Source: Monilinia fructicola (lineage: Eukaryota; Ascomycota; Leotiomycetes; Helotiales; Sclerotiniaceae). Taken from it: 64,000 nt of DNA. Positions within the stretch are counted from its first letter, which is position 1. Every line of letters begins with the position of its first letter. The notes beneath the pieces are model-generated. The model was not told the DNA's origin. It made no database searches and worked only from the letters and a program-made list of their open reading frames with translations. Below, one piece after another: positions 21,630 through 33,600 of the stretch. Location of the stretch: NCBI GenBank assembly GCA_008692225.1, contig VICG01000008.1:2196001-2260000 (forward strand). Direction: 5' to 3'. The translations under genes and the position numbers were made by a program.

Positions 21630-24567
21630 AGGACGTCTATGGAGGCATGCCCAGTGGAAAGGATAGGAAAGGGGGTTAGCCGTTGCATGCGAGTAGTTGA
21701 GATGAGGCGGGGAGGGGGAGGGGAGGGCAGGCGGGAAACATAGCAATGGCGATAGAGTTCTCACATACAAAATGTTTGCTTGAACGAGAGATCTCAGTTA
21801 TGATGAACAGCCAGATGGAGATATGAAAAGCTTCCATCTTCCACTTGAAGAATTTGAAGCTGGGTATGGCCGTTCCCCATTTACTAGCATCATTGCGCAA
21901 ATGCAAAAGAAAACCCCCGCATTCGTGTCCTTTCTTTGAACAAAACAAATGCAAATTGTTGCGATCATATGCATCTCGTATCCATTTTATCTTTCATATC
22001 CATGGATGTCATGACTTTCAATAATCCCGCAACCTGATTACGTATCAAATCGCATACCTATAACCCTAAGGAGATCGCAAGGGTATATATGAAAGGTAGA
22101 CAAAGGAAAGCAAGCCGTGGGCGAGAGGTTCCAGGTTGGCCAAGGAGTATAGATGGCGAAAGACTATATAAAAATGAATCAACAAGGTGCATATAATGAA
22201 TATACTTAGACGCAAAGGATAGTAACTCTTCTATATTATGTAAAGTGAATAGGGGTGTATAACTGAATTTTAATAAAAATATATAGAACAGTTGATCTTA
22301 GTCATTGTTTCTAATAACCTTGGAATATTAGATAATGAATATAATAGGCTATATATATCTAATATAAACAAGTTCACTCAATATAGATATTTTAATATAT
22401 AATACAAAGGATTATTAATGATTTTCATCAGATATTCGCATATTTTTGAATACCTAGTAATCTATTACCATATACGGAGTATAATATAGAGATATTATGT
22501 AATCTGTATAGTCTAGCTTTATAAATAGCAATACTACTAGGTACTTTTACTATTCCTAAGTTACTACCACCGGGACAGCTGCAGTAATCTACTACAGTAT
22601 GAATTGCATCCTGCCACGGGTCGCAGAGGTGGTACGATGATTACTAATGCTGAAGGATTTGCAAACTTCATGTTAACGTCATGTCATCAATCTCATGAAT
22701 CTCATCAATTTAACATCCATTATTGTGACTCGGTTACTTTTCTACTTTGGAATAACCTTACCTACTAGGTAGGTAAAACCAAGAAGTCTTGGATTTGACG
22801 AGAAATTCATTTTGTGAAAACACGAAAGGAAGCTGGAACCGACTGACCGACCGAGCGAAAGTACACCTTCCCGCCTCTCGTCCTCCCACTCTCCAAGGTC
22901 AGATGAAAATGCCAAACCCCCATGACGCCACATTACGTTTGTTGAAACGCGAATAATAGTGATTTCGCACTCGCAAAAATGTTCTTTGAGATGATGCCCG
23001 TCTACGGTTGATTTTAGAGATTTCTATTGCAGTGTTCTCTCGAGATTTCGAGGTTCCAACTCACACCTACAACCTCATAGGACGTATGATGCACTGACTA
23101 GCTCTCATCATCAAGTGTGAAGCTTCATGCCATCGTACATATCTCATACAGGTTGCAGGTGTAGAATTTGAAAGTAATCGAGAGCTTCTACGCCTCAAAA
23201 TACCACTTTAAGATCGAGCCAGTCGCTCAGGCATCAGATTCTCTCAATTTGAGCCGTATGCGGTTCTTTAACAAAACAACTCTAATTTAATGCCATTATA
23301 CTGAGATGCCATTATACTGAGAAGTCTGATGGTTTCCATTGGGTGTGCCATTGACTTGTAGTCTCTAGAAGTAGTTTCTAGAACGCCTATGAATTCGAGA
23401 ATCCCTTCGGATTTCAAGAACCAATCATGCCAATCGAAGTTCTATCAGCATGAACCTTGAACGGATGCCCTATAGCCCAACAAGGTGGCAGCTATTCTTT
23501 ATCTAGCGTCCGAGTTTGTATCTAGAGAGTCGGCCACGTTGATTGGCAACACCTGTGCATGATAAGATTATCGCACCCCCACTTTTGGTTTATGGGATGA
23601 TTGATTGATATTATACTCAAAAATTCGTGATTGTGTTCCTATCGTGATAGGAGTTCGGACTCCTCGTGGAATTTTCAATCTCGATAAGGATATAAACAGA
23701 CTATACGTTATCTTGCCGTTGACTGTCATCTATCTTGCCTATGACAATAATTTATCTTGTTGTTGGCTATACGTTATCTTGCCATCCCAGGTTCCCCATG
23801 TGAACGGAAGTGTTCAGCATTGATAAGACGCCGATAACATATAGGGAAACTAAGTTGGATTACCGTAATTTCGATCAAGAAGATGGGAACTTAGAATGTC
23901 AGCTCGAAAGGGTTGAAATCTCACCAGAGGATTTTCAACCTTTCAGCTGTGCAACGTCCGGGCAGCGAGAAATAGCTAGGTAGTCTTGAGAAAAAGGGTT
24001 CAAATGAAGCCCGGTACTCGGAGGGGATTTCTCCCCACATGCAGCATCATGCAGGTTGGATGATCGTGCACCGGAAAATTTAGAGGTAGGTCCGAGATCT
24101 TATGAAGAGTAGGCTTAGCTAAGGTTATTATTCGGTAGTTGGGCAAAGCGTTGGCTCGCCCCTGACGATGCCCCGCTCCGCTTGTTTTTAATTAATCTAC
24201 CCGCTCCGCCTAGAAACTCCTTCCCCTAGACACACACTTGAGTTTCTTGCGGGTTAGATACAGCAGGGGAAAGTGTCACTACATTGTCTCCGTCATCTTT
24301 CTAACAATCAAATATCAACCCCGCGATTTACACCGTGGAGCTTTTATCACGAGCTACTATGAGCGAGATTGATCCGTTGCAACGATACCGATTGGATATA
24401 ATCAGAAGCATGATTTGATAATTTTATTGGCATTGGAAGGTTAGTTAAATGGAGATAAACACTTGGTAACCTAGTTCGGTAAAGATGCCCTAAAACTATC
24501 ATGTAAAATACTTGGCGGACAAGACTTGAAAGTAACCGGTGAGATGGGAAGGTATACAAGTGATGAG
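21630..24567. other. intergenic, partly AT-rich, short direct repeats
   Basis: No supported gene. Bases 22150-22560 are strongly AT-rich and may be an old mutated repeat. A tandem 16-bp duplication (TGCCATTATACTGAGA) lies at about 23291-23322. The 17-mer CTATACGTTATCTTGCC occurs at 23701-23717 and again about 67 bp later. Confidence 0.45.
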
Positions 24568-24568
24568 T

Positions 24569-24576
24569 ATAAAAGC
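24569..24576 (+). promoter_or_regulatory. putative TATA box of the asparaginase gene
   Basis: TATAAAAG lies about 75 bp upstream of the ATG at 24648, at the right distance for a core promoter with a short leader. Confidence 0.5.
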
Positions 24577-24647
24577 ATCATATTTTCTCTTTTGTATTTG
24601 GCACCTCATCACTCCACATCCAGAAGAACAGCAGCATTCAACTCACC

Positions 24648-25897
24648 ATGTTATCACATCTCCTTTCCATTTCTGCTCTTGTAGTATTTGCTTCTGCATC
24701 CCCAGTCGTTTACCCTCGCGATAACACTAGTAATCCATTTGTCTTTACCAATTCCAATGGACTCAACTTCACTCAGATGAATCCTACCTTGCCAAACATT
24801 ACAGTTTTTGCAACTGGTATGTTATTTCTGCAATCATTCCATCGAAAGAAGTCTACTCACTCCAATCTTAGGTGGCACTATCGCAGGCTCTAGCAGCAGT
24901 AATACAGCAACGACCGGATACACCGCAGGTGCCGTTGGCATCTTGACCCTTCTTAATGCAGTTCCAGAAGCCCTGAACATCTCCAACGTCGCCGGTGTTC
25001 AAGTTGCCAACGTCGGCAGTTCAGATGTTACCTCCAGTATCCTCCTTGATCTCTCAAAGAAGATCAACGAGTTCGTTTGCAATGATGACACCATGAGTGG
25101 TGCAGTCATCACCCATGGCACCGACACACTAGAAGAAACTGCTTTCTTCTTGGACGCCACAGTCAACTGCAACAAGCCCGTGGTCATCGTCGGCTCCATG
25201 CGACCCTCTACCGCTATCTCAGCCGATGGACCATTCAACCTCCTCGAAGCCATCACTGTAGGCGTGAGTCCTAAGGCTGTAGGCCGTGGAGCTTTGGTCG
25301 TTTTAAACGATCGTATTGTGTCTGCGTACTATGTTACCAAGACCAATGCAAACACGTTGGATACATTCAAAGCCGTTGAGCAGGGAAATCTAGGTGCACT
25401 TATTTCAAACACCCCTTACTTCTTCTATCCACCAGTTGAGCCTACCGGAAAGATCGCCTACGACGTCTCAAATGTCACTGAGATCCCTCGAGTGGATATC
25501 ATATTCTCAAACCAGGATATGCACAACGATACCCTCTATAACGCAGTTTCCAGTGGCGCTAAGGGCATCGTCGTAAGTTCAAATTCCTTCCATCCATCTG
25601 GAGCATCACATCTAACCAGCCCAACAGATTGCCGGTGCAGGAGCAGGAGGTGTTAGTACATCGTTCAACTATGCTCTCGAAGATGTAATCAAAAGATTTA
25701 ACATTCCCATCGTGCAAAGCACCCGCGCGCCATTTGGCGAAGTTCCCCTCTCCGACATCAGCAGTGACACTGCAACCCACATTGCATCTGGATACTTGAA
25801 CCCTCCGAAATCGAAGGTCTTGCTTGGAATTCTGTTGGCAGAGGGTAAGAACATTACTGAGATTAGTGATGCTTTCTCGGGAAGTGGTGTTGCTTAG
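24648..25897 (+). CDS. secreted L-asparaginase (type II)
   Basis: Hydrolyses L-asparagine to aspartate and ammonia, probably outside the cell or in the periplasm for nitrogen scavenging. Exons 24648-24816, 24872-25572 and 25628-25897 give 379 residues, with introns of 55 nt each. Signal peptide at residues 1-18 (ending ASASP), then an N-terminal extension. The first catalytic threonine is in FATGGTIAG, formed across intron 1. The second catalytic motif is THGTDTLEET. VGSMRPSTAISADGP and IVQSTRAPFGEVPL are other conserved segments. Length fits fungal type II enzymes. The frame is intact and all splice sites are canonical (GTATGT/TTAG, GTAAGT/ACAG). Confidence 0.93.
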
Positions 25898-27738
25898 GTT
25901 CTAATAAGATGTAAAAAGTTGTGATTTGAAGATAGATGTATAATGTTAATTTATGACCTATGTTTATTTGTTTGGAGCATGCTCACTTTCGTGCTATATT
26001 CGCGAGTTTGGAGATGAGTAGTTCATTTCATTAATTCTCATAGTGTTTGAAGCACTCCTAGCCAATGCGAAGTTTGGGCCAAATCAATCTGTCTTTGCAA
26101 ACGAAAAGATCATAGAGAGAGATCAATGAAACACAGCAAGTGCTCGAATTTTGTTTCAGTCAGTGCTTCCACGAGTGTGGAATAAAGTTCCAAGATAAAA
26201 TAGTGTTGAGATATCTGTGACATCGAAGTCATTGTAAACAGAGAAAATCCTTCGTGAAAGAAACCCTCAAAGTTACAAAGCTCTTTAAACATTGATACAG
26301 CCCAAATTCAGGGTGCAATGCGGACCACAAAACCATTGACTGGAATCAAACGGCAAGGGGATATCACGACATCACCCTACCATCCTCGATCTGTGCTTCC
26401 GACCAATGAAGAAAGAACCAGAAACCCAGAAACGATATACCATGTCGTAGGGTCTGCTTTCAAGTCTCATTCATCCTTTCAGCAGTTACTTTCGCGTACA
26501 AGCCAAGCTCTCGTAGCTCGGTTGAGGCGGATTCTTACACTTGTCTGAGGGGTATGCTTGGGGTTTGGCAGGAGCGAATGCGTCAGATATGACTTTGATA
26601 TATATCTGCGTCTCCTTTGAGCCATCTATATACTTGGCTCTTACCGAAACACACACCTCTCTTTCGGCTAGGCCATATACATGGATTTCGGCTACGTTAT
26701 CTGCTTGGTTCTTTCTAAAGAATGCCTCGGATATATGTGAATATGGTAGTGATAGGGATGCTTGTTGCGCCTAATCATGGAAATTTGAAATTTGTTCTCT
26801 TTGATAATCAAGCGCTTCTAAGACGCCTCGTTTAAAGTCTCTCTTATTACCTTATGGTTGTTGAACTTATCGTTGCGATACCGCATGAACAGAAATAATT
26901 TATCGAAACTGGTGACTCCACAATGGGTTTCTTGGAATCTGTGAAAGTTGGGAGAAAGAACTTGGGTGAGTTGAGAGTGGGCCCTGAAAATGAGAATGGC
27001 AGAAAATACAACACACGGGGTAGCGACGAGGAACTAGACGAAGTGCAATACTTTCACATTGCATTTATCACACAATAGAGTTGACCTTTCAAGTAATCTG
27101 ATTCATGTGCCGCAAGCCTGTAAATGGAGCATCCAATGTCTTCCTCGTGTACAAGGAATGAAGAAGAAAAGGAAACAATTTTCTGTCTGTAATTAAGAAC
27201 AGGGATGACGGTGTATTTTTCTCCGGCCAGCGAATACATTGACTATTCATCTTACGGTGCTTTTTCTATCATTCTAGTCAATTGCTGTTATGTGGGATCT
27301 TTCACTTGTTTAGATGATTCCCAGCTGAGTATTTTTTATACATCAACATATATTGGCATTAAAGAAGCCATCAAGTAGCCTTAGTTTTAAGACAACCCAT
27401 GGATTCAAAATATAAGAAAGAATTAGAATGGAATGGACGGGAAAGAACGTGAAAGGATGGGATAAATAGTATCAAGGACAAATTTGCAAAGTATCTGTGT
27501 ATTCCCCTTGTCCTCGATTGCGATCCACTATCTTCATCGCCCTTTCCGTCAATAATACAAACACCACACCAATCTACATCTCAGAATCTTGAGGGGGGTC
27601 ATAATCCCTTTGAACCTTCTTTTCTTACCCCAAACTGGCATTTATATATTCCAAATATTCATCCTCACATTGCTTACCACATACATTATACTACGCATCA
27701 ATATATTATACATCAACAGTCATTATAAGTATTAGAAA
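25898..27738. other. intergenic, no supported gene
   Basis: Plus-strand frames at 26318-26774 are short and lack protein character. The last 150 bp before 27739 are pyrimidine- and TATA-rich, consistent with the promoter and leader of family B gene. Confidence 0.5.
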
Positions 27739-28896
27739 ATGGACCATCCACGACGATTCTGTTTCCAAACACGCCCCTCTATAAGTAGCCAATTCTCCGG
27801 CCCGTGTCGGCGCCCCTACATCCCCGGTATCCCCACACTCTGTCCTCCATCTTCTCCAACTCCCGAAACGGTGCACAGCTTGATAGAACGATATCGATTC
27901 AATTCACATTATTGGCATGCTCAAGTGTTTGCTGGGAAGTATTGTAACATTGATGGTTTAGTTACACCCGCGAATTTGATTCGTCGGGATGAATTGAGGG
28001 TGCCAGTGGGTGTGGACAAGGATGCTTTTATAAGGGTGAGCGATGTTTGGATCTCAGAATACCCTGGAAGAGAACCGATGGCAATCATGCCAAAAGGAAG
28101 GCAGTTTATTACAGCTGAGGTATGATTTGGATTTGGATTGTGTTCGGTCTCTTTCTGACCTGTGAGAATCATGATAGGCTCTCGGCCTAGCGTTTCTGAC
28201 TGATCCGGTAACTGTTCCTCCCTTGGATCCTTGAATCTAATCCCATCAAACTAATACGGTCGATATTTTAGAACTCGGGTGCAATATATGTACATGTAGA
28301 GCCTGATAATACCATCACTGCTTATGAAGTGAGAAATCCCTTTTTTCGTACCACCATCATACTTATTAGTACTTTGCAGGATCTAGCAGCAAGGGTTGCC
28401 ACTGGTCAACCGTTACCGCCAGTCGTTGAATGTCTCCGACTAGCTGCGACTGCTGTAACTTCCACTTCGACTATGCCAGATGCACGTTTAATTCCTCAAG
28501 ATGGTAATCAGCACGTTGCCAGGTCTGTCAATCCTCATACATCAATTTTGCTTTCCCTAAATCGGGAGCGAGTACCTGATTTTCTCAGCACAGCCAATCC
28601 TGCCGCAGCCGTTTCATCCCGAGTCTATCCCGCGTACTTCACTCGTCGATCTTTTTGCCGACCATTTTTTTCCTCAGCTTCCTACTGGACATCCTCTGTA
28701 TAATCATGATATTAATGATCCTGATCTTATAGATCTTCTCGGCAGGAGTGATAGTGGTGCTTACACTTACAAAGGTGCTTTACCTCCGAGTGATGATAAG
28801 GCACCAACTGAAAAACCTAGTCCTTCTGTTGAAAATGACAATACTACAACCAGAAATGGCGAATCGGAGGATACCGGAGGTCAATATTGGTTCTAA
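27739..28896 (+). CDS. unknown protein, family A/B member B
   Basis: Paralogue of the minus-strand gene at 11603-13768; no known domain recognised. Five exons: 27739-28119, 28178-28207, 28272-28328, 28380-28503 and 28589-28896, giving 299 residues. Introns are 51-85 nt, all GT-AG, and phases agree throughout. Conserved with A: YIPGIPT near residue 30, ETVHSLIERY, RGKF/AGKYC-type segment, and MPKGRQFITAE just before the first intron, at the same position and phase as intron 2 of A. Exon 2 is only 30 nt (ALGLAFLTDP). The last exon contains LVDLFADHFFPQLPTGH and DLIDLLG, then a Ser/Thr/Glu-rich tail ending QYWF. No signal peptide. Intron 4 was placed at GTAATC...CTCAG because it alone restores frame. 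Confidence 0.6.
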
Positions 28897-30996
28897 TAAG
28901 ACCGTCGACAAGAAATGAAGAGTCGAACAAAGTAATGAGGTTATGGATACGCGGACCCTTCGCAAGATCATTAGTAGTTTCTCGTTGTATATATAGAAAC
29001 CTGGTCCGGCAATCGTGGAGTTCAGTGTTGGGTATTCAAGAGTATGATGCCTCGTTTGTAGTTCATTTTGATATGATAAGATGATTGGTGGATACCAATT
29101 AATATGTTAGAAGCTTTCCAATGCCTTGAAGACAATGGGTCGATAGGAGGAAACAGTATTGTTATTACCAATACAGCTATTCTTCATTTTCCAGCAGACA
29201 CTCCAGCTTTCGGCTGCCTTTTCACTCGAGCTCATGTACAATCACCATGTGAAAGGAAAAATTCTCAATGTTCAATTCTCCAAGCTTTCCTTTATGACAG
29301 CCACATATCATTCCATTGCGTTGATATACTTCTGTCATTACGCATAAAGATGGATATTGTAAGTCTCAGAGTAATCTAGACGGCTTTGATATTCAGTTGA
29401 AGATACACGAATACAAGGGTGTCAAAGATCAATTATGTTTTCCTCCACTAGTGAAGATCGAAGACCCTAAGAACTAATGTTTGAGATCCAACTCTTGGTC
29501 TAAAGTTATCCCCTAGTGACAAAGAAATTGTAGGCGATCTATAGGCTGATTAACGCCTCGACTTTCTCGTGTGTGAAGAATCTAATTCCCACCTCGTTCC
29601 AACCATGGACTGCAAAACTTTAAGTGGAAGCTATCGATATTGATTCCTGGAAGTTGTTCTTTTAGATCGTTAAGTGGTATCTTGTAGTCTGGGGAGTGGA
29701 TGTACTCGCTAAGATTCATCAAGTATACACAGAGAGTTCGAGATCATCAGCCATCGAATGAATTGACATGACTGGATATTTTTTTCTCAAAAGTGAAAAG
29801 GGAGATCAAGGGGCTTGGGGCAGTGCTGAAACGGAATGATCCTCTTTCTGCAGGGTTTGTTAGATGGCGGGCTGATAGTTTACCCTCAGGATTCCCAAAA
29901 GCTTCTAGATTTTCAATCTCGAAAGCGGGACTACTGTGGACGAAACGCCTACGACATTGGCTTGAGATTTCGAGCCATGGTGGTGAACATGATTGTATGG
30001 ATCATGAAGCATTCATCTCGTTATTCACGAGTATGATCAAGCTACTAAGCTGCGGCGCGAAGTCCCACGGAGGTGTGGCAGTGAAGAGTTTCGATATGAT
30101 ATCAATGATGATCTGGCGAAGCTTTATTCAAAAAAGATAAGTCGATTGGATGAGCTGCATTCAAACGCACGCAGACTGTTTAGCTATGAGACGACAGATC
30201 ACGCAATGCTCAGCTCTGCCTATTGGAGTACTTCCATGACTTTGCTGTAGCAAGAGATTGACAGTTAACTTGACTCGAAAAACAAATGAGATAGGTACCT
30301 AGTTGACGTTCTATAGAAGTCATCATAGGATGCTTCAACGTTGCTCGGTATGGAAATAAGGGTCTTTCCTGTGATTTGCATTGGATTTGTGGAAGAGGTT
30401 ATACGTGAAGGTTGGGATACTTCCAGTGGACTTGATTCAAAGGTTACCCAGGTATGAATCAAGATATAGTGTCATTTAACAGCAATATATCATCCTTCGA
30501 CGGACATGAATTATCAGATGAGAACCTTCAGAACCGTGAAGATGTGCCTTGATTATAGTGTCCGTCATTCAACTCGAGGAATAGGAATATGGCGATGCTT
30601 GTAGGGAGTGAAAGTGCTCTTCACCTGATGGACGCCATTTAGACTTTAATACGCTTATGTTGTTGATGCACCTCATCGTCGATGATATGATTATTGTTGT
30701 CGGCTATCTTGACATTTTCACTGTAAACATGCACTTTCATTTGTCTTGTCCCATATTCACCTTGGAACTCTTTTTCGATTAAACACTACCTAAGAAAAGT
30801 CAGTCTTAAGATCATCCTTCAAAGTTCTTCAAATCTTTTACGTGACCTCAAGAACAAGAATCCGACAACCTTTGTATAATCACTGCACCATCCTTCTTTT
30901 TGCGCATTTCGTCAACCTCCTTGACTTTTTTACAATCGACATACTTCGCTTTTACTTCAGTCCAACTTGTCCAACAGTCGCGATACAATTTCCATC
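28897..30996. other. intergenic with a possible gene remnant
   Basis: Apart from the possible remnant at 29836-30249 no gene is supported. The last 200 bp are the CT-rich 5' flank and leader of the GGCT-like gene. Confidence 0.45.
29836..30249 (+). pseudogene. possible broken gene, unknown
   Basis: Two adjacent protein-like pieces lie in different frames. The first has QKLLDFQSRKRDYCGRN and AYDIGLRFRAMVV. The second has EYDQATKLRREVPRRCG, then SEEFRYDINDDLAKLYSKK and ARRLFSYETTDHAM, ending at TAG 30247-30249. They could be joined by a frameshift, or by a 49-nt intron beginning GTGAAC near 29980. No start or family is recognised. It may be a relic or a real small gene with unrecognised exons. 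Confidence 0.25.
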
Positions 30997-32965
30997 ATGT
31001 CAACAGACCAGCTTACTACCATTCTTCGGATGCAAGATCTTTTTGTCCGTCAATACCGAGCAAGAAACTTCGCATTATTCTTTCAGTATGATTATGCTGA
31101 GTCGCAACAAGCATTCGTAAGAAAGTATCCAACGGCAATACTTAGAGGACTAGCTGTACTGAAAGGCTGGGAGTGGTTCATCGATGAAAATAGTATGATT
31201 GGAATGTAAATGGTTTTTTCACCACAGATACTAAACTCAGTTTGCAGATTTACCCAACATCCGACTTTGTTTCTATGACCAGAACCTGCACGTTCCAACA
31301 GGTCCTGCTATCCTCCCTGCTACAAACATTGAGCAATGCCAAAAGGCTGAGCCTCCAGGTGTAATGGGGTATGTTTATGTGATGTCGCATTACGATATGT
31401 CCCGTCTCCAACACGAGCAAGCAGCGAAAGGCCGACAGCAATATTATCATACCATCACCTTCCAGTCCAAGTCGATCAATGGAACGATTGCGAAGACGTG
31501 TCAACTCGCGGGTATGTTCTTTGATATTGCCAATACTCGAGATGGCTCCCTCGATTTGCAGGATCCGTCTGTCAATTTATACTGGAGAACAGGCATCAAG
31601 CGTATGCAGCAAACGGGAATCATGGCATGGTACGTCTACCGAACATGGCTGAAGGTCAAGGGAGTGAGTATGACCTTCGAACCATTCTTCGTTGTTCCTA
31701 ATGAGAACGCCGTCGTTGATCCGAGGGCTGCCCGAAAGCAGCAATCAGCCTCAAGTTCTGCGAGAATCAAGCAGCAACAGCAGCAGCAACCCCAACAGAC
31801 TCCCAAGCCCAAGAAACCAGAAATCAAGTTGTCTCAGCAGCAAAGAGAAGCTATTCTACAGCAGATCTTACGCCAGGGAAGCATACCCAAGGACGAACAA
31901 TCCAAGCTCACCGAACGACAGAAGAGTCTAATGATACTCAACTATCTGCAACATCGACAAGCACTTGCTCTTTCACAACGAGAGAAAAGCGCCAGAGAGA
32001 ACCAGGACACCGGAGCCCCCGACGAGAAAGACGAGGAAAAACGTCGAGCCGCCATCCTCAACGACGTCATCCGCAAGCAACAACAAGACACGCGCAGACC
32101 GACCGAGCAAGACCCCAGAAACGACATGCCACCGCCGCCACCACCCGCCCATAGACCCTCCCACAGCGGCCAGATCGGAAATGGAAGACCGTCACCAGCT
32201 CCAGGCATCTCTGCTCAAAACCCCAAGAATCTCAAGCGTCCAGCCCCGGATCCAGCGTCGGTTTCGAATTCGTATCCAGCGTCGCACTCGCACCGGATGC
32301 CCATCTCCAACTCAAGCTCGAACTCCAACTCCAACTCCAACGCAATGCCAAGCCCAAATTCAACAATCCATCCAACCGGCGCACCGGATCCCAAACGCCA
32401 GAAAGTGGCGAGTCCTGCGGAGCTCAAACGTTCCGCTTCGGATCCCCATGTGAATTTAGGCGGTACGCCGGAAGCGAAGCGTAAATACGTGGGCCGGGGT
32501 CGTCCCAGGAAGGTTCCAGTTTCTTTGCCCGTTGCTGGTAACAGTAACGGTAACGGTAAAGGCAACAGCAGCGGTAACGAAAATGGAGATCAAAATCAAA
32601 ATCAGAATCAGGATCAGGATCAGGATCAGGATCAGGATCAGGGTGAGAGTCAAGTGTCTGGAAGAAACAAGGGGGGCGTGGGTGTAGATGGCATGAGCGC
32701 GAAGGGAGAGCCACGCAGCGGCCACACAAATGCAGCGACGAGAGGTGTTCCGCATGCTGGACCTCAGGGTTACGTTCGGATTGGCGGTGCTGGCGTGGAG
32801 AACGGGAGGGCCGATGGGGGTGGGAGTGGGTATGCGAGACCGAGCAATACGTATACCGGGGGGAGAACGCAGGCCTTTCCCCACGTAGAAGCTGCGGCGC
32901 GGATGGTGGATTATTTTCAGGATAAGGTGGGCGTGGATATGGCGGGGGATGGGAGGATGCAATAG
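30997..32965 (+). CDS. gamma-glutamylcyclotransferase-like domain with long disordered tail and AT-hook
   Basis: Exons 30997-31192 and 31248-32965 (intron 55 nt) give 637 residues. Residues 20-130 resemble the GGCT fold: FALFFQYDYAESQ sits where active enzymes have the YGSN loop, followed by TAILRGLAVLKGWEWFIDE, GVMGYVYVMSHYDMSRLQ and HEQ, the expected region of the catalytic Glu, then YYHTITF. The YGSN-type loop is degenerate, so activity is doubtful. From residue 210 the tail is Gln-rich (an LSQQQREAILQQILRQG helix), Ser/Asn/Pro-rich, and contains KYVGRGRPRKVP, an AT-hook, suggesting nuclear DNA binding. A GATCAG repeat (32590-32643) encodes DQ repeats. The frame is intact. The GGCT assignment is by motif order only. 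Confidence 0.65.
32590..32643 (+). repeat. coding hexanucleotide repeat (DQ/NQ repeats)
   Basis: Imperfect CAAAAT units grade into perfect CAGGAT units inside the tail of the GGCT-like gene, encoding alternating Asn/Asp-Gln. Confidence 0.85.
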
Positions 32966-33600
32966 GGAGGTGGGAGGGTGCGGGTTGGGTAGGGGCGGGG
33001 ATGATATGAAATTGTGGACTGGTGCTTGAGGTTTTGGGAGGGGGGTTCTGGCTCTTCTTTTTTTTTCCCTTTTGAGAGTGTGAGAGAGAGTTTGTAGATA
33101 GGGGAGGTTGGCGGGGAAGGGGGCAAGCGCATATGATCCGTGTGACAGATATGGCAGTTTGGATTTCACGTTTGAGGAATGGATGAATCGAGGGAGCGTT
33201 ATGGTTGATCATGTTGCTTGGTGGCGGACGATTGAGATACAGTGACTTGACGCTTTGGCGGTAGATGGAAGGAAGGATATGGATATGGATATGGGTAATT
33301 TTCATTGATGGTATTGATTCTTGAGGTATCGGATTGAGATGAATGAAAGTTGCGTTTAATTTGTGTTGTCTGATGTGTTGGTGAAGTGTTGTGTGACTGA
33401 TTGATTATATGAATGATGCTTTTGTGCTTGTAGGATAATATGTGTGGGTATAGGTAAGATGATGTCAAATATTCAAGGGTAGAAGGGTAAAAATATGAAG
33501 TAAGCATGGAGCAATGTTGAAAGGGAGAAGGCAAGTCAATACACAGATGTATTCCATTTCATTACAATTCGCCATCCACTATTCCACAATCTAGTCCATA
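32966..33600. other. intergenic, convergent 3' regions
   Basis: Between two converging genes. Contains a GGATAT hexanucleotide run (33274-33294) and purine-rich stretches. No gene seen; long minus-strand open frames here are a compositional effect of pyrimidine-rich complement. Confidence 0.6.

Noticed and set aside
32424..33305. Long Pro/Ser/His-rich minus-strand frame
   Set aside because: Antisense to the well-supported GGCT-like gene and its 3' flank; composition is that of a complement artefact.
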